Source: Meinhardsimonia xiamenensis
GTDB taxonomy: Bacteria; Pseudomonadota; Alphaproteobacteria; Rhodobacterales; Rhodobacteraceae
Length of the DNA: 64,000 nucleotides
NCBI RefSeq assembly: GCF_900102905.1
Contig: NZ_FNFV01000001.1
Coordinates: forward strand, 131,501 to 195,500
Direction: 5' to 3'
Positions 58,537 through 64,000 of the stretch are shown in pieces. The translations under genes and the position numbers were made by a program. Every line of letters starts with the position of its first letter. Position 1 is the stretch's first letter. The notes beneath the pieces are model-generated. The model worked only from the letters and a program-made list of their open reading frames with translations. It made no database searches and was not told where the DNA came from.

Positions 58537-58565
58537 TTGACAGACAGGCGGCGAGCGCTTAGGTG
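58537..58565 (+). promoter_or_regulatory. candidate rho promoter
   Basis: An exact TTGACA (58537-58542) is followed by a 17-bp spacer and TAGGTG (58560-58565), 80 bp ahead of rho. The -10 is weak. Confidence 0.35.
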
Positions 58566-58645
58566 AGCGGCAGCGCGCCGGCCGGTGCGTCGCTCTCCCC
58601 ATTGCACGTCGCGCCCGACATCGCTGCCCGCGACAGAGGTTTTCC

Positions 58646-59917
58646 ATGAACGAAACGCGTCTGAACCTTTCCGATCTGAAGGCGAAAAGCCCCGCAGACC
58701 TTCTGGCCATGGCGGAGGAGCTCGAGATCGAGAACGCCTCGACCATGCGCAAGGGCGACATGATGTTCGCCATCCTCAAGGAACGCGCGGAGGAAGGCTG
58801 GACGATCGGCGGCGACGGTGTGCTGGAAGTGCTGCAGGATGGCTTCGGATTCCTGCGTTCGCCGGAAGCGAATTATCTGCCGGGCCCGGATGACATCTAC
58901 GTCTCGCCGGACATGATCCGCCGTTATTCGTTGCGCACCGGCGACACTGTTTCGGGCGTGATCCGCGCCCCGCGGGACAATGAACGTTACTTTGCGCTGG
59001 TCGAGGTCGAGCAGATCAACTTCGAGGATCCCGAACGCGCGCGGCACAAGATCAACTTCGACAACCTGACGCCGCTGTACCCGAACGAGCGGCTGAAGAT
59101 GGAGATCGAGGATCCGACCATCAAGGACCGTTCGGCGCGGGTCATCGACCTTGTCGCACCCATCGGCAAGGGGCAGCGCTCGCTCATCGTTGCACCGCCC
59201 CGGACCGGCAAGACGGTGCTCTTGCAGAACATCGCCCATTCCATCGAGCGCAACCACCCGGAGTGCTACCTCATCGTGCTGCTCATCGACGAGCGGCCCG
59301 AAGAGGTGACCGACATGCAGCGGAGCGTGAAGGGCGAGGTCATCTCCTCGACCTTCGACGAGCCGGCAGCACGGCATGTGGCGGTGGCCGAAATGGTGAT
59401 CGAGAAGGCCAAACGCCTCGTCGAGCACAAGCGCGATGTCGTCATCCTGCTCGATTCGATCACCCGTCTCGGTCGGGCCTACAACACCGTCGTGCCGTCC
59501 TCCGGCAAGGTGCTGACCGGCGGTGTCGACGCGAATGCGTTGCAGCGGCCCAAGCGCTTCTTCGGCGCTGCCCGGAACATCGAGGAGGGCGGATCCCTGA
59601 CCATCATCGCCACGGCGCTGATCGAGACCGGCAGCCGGATGGACGAGGTGATCTTCGAGGAGTTCAAGGGCACCGGCAACTCCGAGATCGTCCTTGACCG
59701 GAAGGTGGCCGACAAGCGGGTGTTCCCGGCCATCGACATTCTGAAGTCCGGCACGCGCAAGGAGGAGCTCCTGGTGCCGCCCAAGGATCTTCAGAAGATG
59801 TATGTGCTGCGGCGTATCCTCAACCCGATGGGAACCACCGACGCCATCGAGTTTCTGCTCTCCAAGCTGAAGCAGACGAAAACCAACGCGGAATTCTTCG
59901 ATTCCATGAACGCCTGA
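58646..59917 (+). CDS. rho: transcription termination factor Rho
   Basis: A 423-residue hexameric RNA helicase. RNA-binding OB-type domain about 50-125 ([20 protein letters not shown]). Walker A is [17 protein letters not shown], Walker B region [17 protein letters not shown] loops in [19 protein letters not shown]. Start has AGAGG. Its place between hemJ and mnmE is conserved in the order. Confidence 0.98.
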   Translation: MNETRLNLSDLKAKSPADLLAMAEELEIENASTMRKGDMMFAILKERAEEGWTIGGDGVLEVLQDGFGFLRSPEANYLPGPDDIYVSPDMIRRYSLRTGDTVSGVIRAPRDNERYFALVEVEQINFEDPERARHKINFDNLTPLYPNERLKMEIEDPTIKDRSARVIDLVAPIGKGQRSLIVAPPRTGKTVLLQNIAHSIERNHPECYLIVLLIDERPEEVTDMQRSVKGEVISSTFDEPAARHVAVAEMVIEKAKRLVEHKRDVVILLDSITRLGRAYNTVVPSSGKVLTGGVDANALQRPKRFFGAARNIEEGGSLTIIATALIETGSRMDEVIFEEFKGTGNSEIVLDRKVADKRVFPAIDILKSGTRKEELLVPPKDLQKMYVLRRILNPMGTTDAIEFLLSKLKQTKTNAEFFDSMNA

Positions 59918-59941
59918 TGGCGGCCAGGCCGTCACGTCACG

Positions 59942-61222
59942 ATGGACACGATCTTTGCCCCAGCAACGCCGCCCGGCAAGTCGGGCGTGGCGGTTGTCCG
60001 CGTGTCCGGTCCGCGCGCGCATGAGGTGGTGCGCGCGCTTGCCGGCGACGTGCCGGAACCGCGGCGTGCGAGCCTGCGACGATTGCGCGATCGCTCGGGG
60101 GCGGTGATCGACGAGGCGCTGGTTCTGGTGTTTGCGCCCGGCGGGAGCTTCACCGGCGAGCCATCGGCGGAGTTTCAGCTCCATGGCAGCCCGGCGGTGG
60201 TGGCGCGGATGCGGCGCGTTCTGCTTGAGGAGCAGGGCCTGAGGCTGGCGGAGCCGGGCGAGTTCACCCGGCGAGCCCTCGAGAACGAGCGGCTCGACAT
60301 TGCCCAGGTCGAGGGGCTTGCCGACCTCATCGAGGCGGAAACCGAACTTCAGCGGCGGCTTGCGCTGCGCGTGTTCTCGGGGGAGATGCGGCAGCGGGTC
60401 GAAAGCTGGCGGGAGAGGCTGATCCGGGCCATGGCGCTTGTCGAGGCGGTGATCGACTTTGCCGACGAGGAGGTTCCGGAAGACGTATCGGAAGAAGTCA
60501 CCGCGCTTCTGGAGGACGTCCGCGCCGAGCTTACGCGCGAGATCGAGGGTGTTCGTGCAGCGGAACGACTGCGGGAAGGTTTCGAGGTCGCGATACTGGG
60601 TCGTCCGAATGCGGGAAAATCAACTCTCTTGAACAGGCTTGCCGGGCGCGAGGCGGCGCTGACGTCGGAGATCGCGGGGACGACGCGCGACGTGATCGAG
60701 GTGAGGATAGATCTCGACGGTCTTCCGGTGACGTTTCTCGACACGGCAGGGTTGCGCGAGACGGATGATGTGGTCGAGGCGATGGGCGTCCGGCGCGCGC
60801 TTGAACGGGCGCGGGCGGCGGATCTGCGCATATTCCTCCAGGTCGAGGACGAGGTGTTCCCCGAGCTGCGGCCGGGTGATATTGTCGTGGCGGCAAAGGC
60901 CGATCTGCGGGATTCGCGCGAGGGCGTGTCGGGGCTCACCGGCGAGGGCGTCGATCGGCTTCTCGATGAGGTGAAGGAAAAGCTCGGCAGGATCGCGTCG
61001 CTACCCGTGACGGCGACGCGGGAGCGGCATCGTCAGGCGATGCAGGCGGCTGTTGCGGGAATCGATCGTGCCGTGGAGGAGGTGAGACAGGGCGAGGCGC
61101 GTTTGGAGATCGCAGGAGAGGAGTTGCGGGCAGTGGTCGCCTCGTTGAGCGGTCTTGTCGGCTACATCGACGTAGAGCATGTGCTTGACGAGATCTTTTC
61201 GCGGTTCTGCCTTGGGAAGTGA
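59942..61222 (+). CDS. mnmE: tRNA modification GTPase MnmE
   Basis: A 426-residue GTPase that works with MnmG to make the cmnm5 or related modification at U34. Domains: N-terminal formyl-THF-binding part (1-118), helical part, and an inserted G domain (about 215-375) with G1 [19 protein letters not shown]2/G3 GTTRDVIEV and [11 protein letters not shown]4 AKAD. The C-terminal catalytic motif reads CLGK in place of the common CIGK; the Cys is kept. mnmG starts 3 bp later. Confidence 0.96.
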   Translation: MDTIFAPATPPGKSGVAVVRVSGPRAHEVVRALAGDVPEPRRASLRRLRDRSGAVIDEALVLVFAPGGSFTGEPSAEFQLHGSPAVVARMRRVLLEEQGLRLAEPGEFTRRALENERLDIAQVEGLADLIEAETELQRRLALRVFSGEMRQRVESWRERLIRAMALVEAVIDFADEEVPEDVSEEVTALLEDVRAELTREIEGVRAAERLREGFEVAILGRPNAGKSTLLNRLAGREAALTSEIAGTTRDVIEVRIDLDGLPVTFLDTAGLRETDDVVEAMGVRRALERARAADLRIFLQVEDEVFPELRPGDIVVAAKADLRDSREGVSGLTGEGVDRLLDEVKEKLGRIASLPVTATRERHRQAMQAAVAGIDRAVEEVRQGEARLEIAGEELRAVVASLSGLVGYIDVEHVLDEIFSRFCLGK

Positions 61223-61225
61223 GAG

Positions 61226-63103
61226 GTGTTTCACGTGAAACACGAGCGGTTCGACGTGATCGTGGTTGGTGGCGGACACGCCGGATGCGAGGCCGCCGCT
61301 GCGGCGGCGCGCGCGGGGGCGCCTACGGCGCTGGTCACGTTGAAGACTTCCGCCATTGGCGTGATGAGTTGCAATCCGGCGATCGGTGGTCTTGGCAAGG
61401 GGCACCTCGTGCGCGAAATCGATGCGCTCGACGGCGTGATGGGTCGGGTGGCCGATGCGGCAGGCATTCAGTTTCGGCTCCTCAACCGCAGCAAGGGACC
61501 GGCGGTTCAGGGACCGCGCGCACAGGCGGACCGCAAGCTGTATCGCGAGGCCATGCAGCGCGAGATTGCCGCGACGCCCGGATTGACGGTGATCGAGGGC
61601 GAGGTTGTTGATCTCAAGGTGGAGTCGGGTGCGGTTGCCGGTGTTTTGCTCGGGTCCGGCGACACGATAACTTCGGGAGCCGTGGTTCTGACAACCGGGA
61701 CGTTCCTGCGCGGCGTCATTCATATCGGGGAGGAGCGGCGCGCCGGTGGTCGAATGGGAGAGGATCCCGCCGTTCGTCTGGCGGAGAGGCTCGACGACTT
61801 GGGTCTTCCCAAGGGACGGCTGAAGACGGGGACGCCGCCGCGCCTCGACGGGCGAACCATAGACTGGGAGCGTCTCGAGGCGCAGCCGGGGGACGGGGAC
61901 CCCGTCATGTTCTCGTTTCTTCACACGAGACCGTTCGTCCGGCAGGTCGCTTGCGGGATCACTCATACCAATGAGCGGACCCACGAGATCATCCGCACGA
62001 ACCTTGGGCGCTCAGCGATGTACGGCGGGAGGATCGAGGGCGTGGGGCCGCGCTACTGCCCGTCCATCGAGGACAAGATCGTGCGCTTCGCGGAGAAGAC
62101 GTCACATCAGGTGTTTCTCGAGCCAGAAGGCCTGAACGACTCAACGGTCTATCCCAATGGTTTGTCGACTTCACTGCCGGTCGAGGTGCAGGAAGCGTAT
62201 ATCCGGTCGATCACCGGGCTCGAGCAGGCTAGGATCCTCCAGCCGGGTTACGCGATCGAGTACGACTATATCGATCCCCGGGCCCTCACCCGTGCGCTTG
62301 AGCTGCGCGAGCTGCCGGGGCTGTTTCTGGCCGGCCAGATCAATGGCACGACCGGCTACGAGGAGGCCGCCGCGCAAGGGCTTGTTGCCGGGTTGAACGC
62401 GGCGCGCAAGGTCCTTGGCGAGGCGCCGCAGCACTTCAGCCGAGCCCAGAGCTACATTGGCGTCATGATCGACGACTTGGTGACGCGCGGCGTCACGGAG
62501 CCGTACCGCATGTTCACGTCCCGGGCCGAATATCGCCTGTCGCTCCGGGCCGACAATGCAGACCAACGGCTGACCCCGCTCGGTATCGATCTCGGGCTCG
62601 TCAAGGAATCGCGTCGCCGGGCGTTCCTCGGCAAGATGGAACGCCTGCGCGATGGTTGGCAGCGGCTTGAAGCGATGTCTGTGTCACCCCGGGAAGCGCA
62701 GCGCGTCGGGATCAATCTGAGCCAGGATGGAAAGCGCAGGAACGGTGTCGAGCTGCTGGCGCTCAACGGCGTTTCCTGGGAGCAGTTGCGAGCGCTCGAT
62801 TCAGGGCTTTCAGCGGTTGACCCTGCGATTTCCCGCCAACTCAAGTGCGATGCGCTCTATGCCAGCTATGTCGAGCGCCAGAAGCGAGATGTGGAGGCTT
62901 TGCGGCGGGACGAGGCGCGCGCGATACCCGAGGCGCTTGATTACGACGCGCTTGGCGGCCTTTCCGGCGAACTGCGGGAAAAGCTGAAACGGGTGCGCCC
63001 GGAAACCGTAGCGCAGGCAGCGCGGATTGAGGGCATGACACCGGCCGCGCTCACGCTGATCATCGGTGCTATCAAGAAACATGAGCGCCGCTGTGCAAGC
63101 TGA
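61226..63103 (+). CDS. mnmG: tRNA modification FAD enzyme MnmG
   Basis: A 625-residue FAD protein, partner of MnmE. FAD motif: [22 protein letters not shown] at residue 11; other blocks are [21 protein letters not shown] and [16 protein letters not shown]. The GTG start reads MFHVKHERF; these first codons are made of a perfect parS palindrome, so the N-terminal sequence FHVKH is probably dictated by DNA function. It overlaps rsmG by 23 bp at the 3' end. Confidence 0.97.
   Translation: MFHVKHERFDVIVVGGGHAGCEAAAAAARAGAPTALVTLKTSAIGVMSCNPAIGGLGKGHLVREIDALDGVMGRVADAAGIQFRLLNRSKGPAVQGPRAQADRKLYREAMQREIAATPGLTVIEGEVVDLKVESGAVAGVLLGSGDTITSGAVVLTTGTFLRGVIHIGEERRAGGRMGEDPAVRLAERLDDLGLPKGRLKTGTPPRLDGRTIDWERLEAQPGDGDPVMFSFLHTRPFVRQVACGITHTNERTHEIIRTNLGRSAMYGGRIEGVGPRYCPSIEDKIVRFAEKTSHQVFLEPEGLNDSTVYPNGLSTSLPVEVQEAYIRSITGLEQARILQPGYAIEYDYIDPRALTRALELRELPGLFLAGQINGTTGYEEAAAQGLVAGLNAARKVLGEAPQHFSRAQSYIGVMIDDLVTRGVTEPYRMFTSRAEYRLSLRADNADQRLTPLGIDLGLVKESRRRAFLGKMERLRDGWQRLEAMSVSPREAQRVGINLSQDGKRRNGVELLALNGVSWEQLRALDSGLSAVDPAISRQLKCDALYASYVERQKRDVEALRRDEARAIPEALDYDALGGLSGELREKLKRVRPETVAQAARIEGMTPAALTLIIGAIKKHERRCAS
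61227..61242. other. parS: parS site 1
   Basis: TGTTTCACGTGAAACA is a perfect 16-bp palindrome identical to the consensus ParB-binding site. It overlaps the start codon of mnmG (GTG at 61226), 2.5 kb ahead of parA. Confidence 0.92.
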
Positions 63104-63737
63104 GTCACAGTCGCAGCAGTATAAGGAAATGTTTCGTCTCGCCTTGAGCCTGAATGAGGGCGAGCTCGAGGCATTCCAACGCTATGCGGACTTGCTGCAA
63201 AGGTGGTCGGGCGCGATCAACCTGGTGGCGCGATCGACGCTGGGCGATGTGTGGCGCCGGCATTTTCTCGACAGCGCACAACTGGTCGAACTGGTCGGAA
63301 ATTCGGATGGCACCTGGGTGGACTTGGGCTCTGGTGCCGGGTTTCCTGGGCTTGTGGTGGCCATTCTCGCCAAGAGGCGGTTCCCCGACATGTCGGTAAC
63401 GCTGATCGAGGCCGATCAGCGGAAGGCTGCGTTTCTGCGGAGCGTTTCACGTGAAACATCGACGCCCGTCCGGATCATCGCCGATCGTGTCGAGCGCGTC
63501 CCGCCTCTTGGGGCGCGAATCGTGAGCGCGCGGGCTTTTGCACCCCTGCCTGATCTGCTGGACCACGCTTCGCGCCACCTCGCGCCTGGCGGCGTCTGCC
63601 TGTTTCCGAAAGGCCGGAATTTCAGAAGCGAAATCGAGCGCGCGCGAAAAGAATGGCACTTCACATGCGAGGCCATTCCCAGCAGAGTCGAGGATGACGC
63701 GGCCATACTCAAGATCGGAGAGATCGAACGTGCCTGA
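63081..63737 (+). CDS. rsmG: 16S rRNA (guanine527-N7)-methyltransferase
   Basis: A 218-residue SAM methyltransferase that modifies G527 of 16S rRNA. Motif I is [18 protein letters not shown], motif [16 protein letters not shown], and the C-terminal part has [16 protein letters not shown]. The start is uncertain: 63081 gives MSAAVQAES; a later ATG at 63129 also fits. The segment VSRETS near residue 120 is encoded by a second parS site. Confidence 0.95.
   Translation: MSAAVQAESQSQQYKEMFRLALSLNEGELEAFQRYADLLQRWSGAINLVARSTLGDVWRRHFLDSAQLVELVGNSDGTWVDLGSGAGFPGLVVAILAKRRFPDMSVTLIEADQRKAAFLRSVSRETSTPVRIIADRVERVPPLGARIVSARAFAPLPDLLDHASRHLAPGGVCLFPKGRNFRSEIERARKEWHFTCEAIPSRVEDDAAILKIGEIERA
63443..63458. 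other. parS: parS site 2
   Basis: CGTTTCACGTGAAACA, with the full 14-bp core GTTTCACGTGAAAC (63444-63457), lies inside rsmG, 2.2 kb from site 1 and 0.3 kb before parA. Only the outermost base differs from the 16-bp consensus. Confidence 0.9.
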
Positions 63738-64000
63738 CCCGAGCAGCGGAACATTGTCGAAAATCATCGCCATCGCCAACCAGAAAGGCGGTGTGGGAAA
63801 GACCACGACAGCGATCAACCTTGGCGCCGCGCTCGCGGCGGAGGGCTTTCCCATACTCATTGTCGATCTTGACCCGCAGGGCAACGCCTCAACCGGCCTG
63901 GGTCTGGAAAGCGCCGCGCGCGGTCTCACCACCTATGATCTGCTTCTCGAGGATGCGCCGATCGACGAGGTGATCCGGCCAACGAAGGTTCCGGGCCTGT
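63730..64000 (+). CDS. parA: chromosome partitioning ATPase ParA, partial
   Basis: The first 90 codons; the gene runs off the right edge. The GTG start at 63730 overlaps rsmG by 8 bp. The deviant Walker A is IANQKGGVGKTTTAINLGAAL near residue 16, with both signature lysines; Walker A' follows as LIVDLDPQGNASTG. ParA moves the ParB-parS complex at the origin. parB is expected just beyond the window. Confidence 0.97.
   Translation, partial: MPDPSSGTLSKIIAIANQKGGVGKTTTAINLGAALAAEGFPILIVDLDPQGNASTGLGLESAARGLTTYDLLLEDAPIDEVIRPTKVPGL

Overview
The window looks like a chromosomal segment of a high-GC alphaproteobacterium of the order Rhodobacterales (Paracoccaceae/Roseobacteraceae type). The basis is the gene order at the right end (secB, dnaQ, coaE, aroE, maf, then hemJ, rho, mnmE, mnmG, rsmG, parA), the rimP-nusA-rnpM-infB operon, an alphaproteobacterial curli set with CsgH, a form I carbon monoxide dehydrogenase cluster and a short-form HisG with HisZ. 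I would not name a genus. Genes are tightly packed, and many start and stop codons overlap as ATGA or GTGA. I saw no tRNA, rRNA, transposase, phage gene or CRISPR array.

Layout, left to right. Positions 1-5076 (minus strand) hold a MoxR / DUF58 / DUF4159 / membrane VWA-like cluster, cut by the left edge. Next are a DUF1285 gene and a hydroxypyruvate isomerase-like gene (plus), then a class A flavoprotein hydroxylase divergent from paaZ with a perfect 16-bp palindrome between them. The rimP-nusA-rnpM-infB operon (minus) follows, with a good promoter and a terminator hairpin inside its leader. pncA-pncB (NAD salvage) and trhO (tRNA uridine hydroxylation) come next, then a small curli locus (curlin, CsgH, curlin) and a flavin reductase. 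Positions 21921-30326 are a CO dehydrogenase cluster in the order coxC-M-S-L-D-E-F-G. CoxL has the form I active-site loop, and a pair of exact direct repeats between coxC and coxM is a candidate site for the LytTR regulator CoxC.

Positions 30345-34731 (minus) hold deoC with a two-domain ALDH16-type aldehyde dehydrogenase, then a sugar-phosphate transferase divergent from a Wzz/BY-kinase-like protein with a degenerate Walker A motif. An RTX-type secreted protein, a D-erythronate dehydrogenase-like gene and an FAD oxidoreductase follow. An MbfA-like iron exporter is divergent from a TetR regulator. Then come hisS-hisZ-hisG (minus), slyX, a glutamine amidotransferase, mtnA, an AhpD-like gene, hslU without hslV, and a lipoprotein alpha/beta hydrolase. 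The last accessory block is Tim44-like/mltA/smr (minus), divergent from fxsA and secB.

The right end is probably the chromosome origin region. The genes left of about 57.7 kb (maf-aroE-coaE-dnaQ) run leftward and those right of 58.07 kb (hemJ, rho, mnmE, mnmG, rsmG, parA) run rightward. The 411-bp gap between them has DnaA-box-like sites and an AT-rich stretch. Two parS sites follow, one at the start codon of mnmG and one inside rsmG, just ahead of parA.
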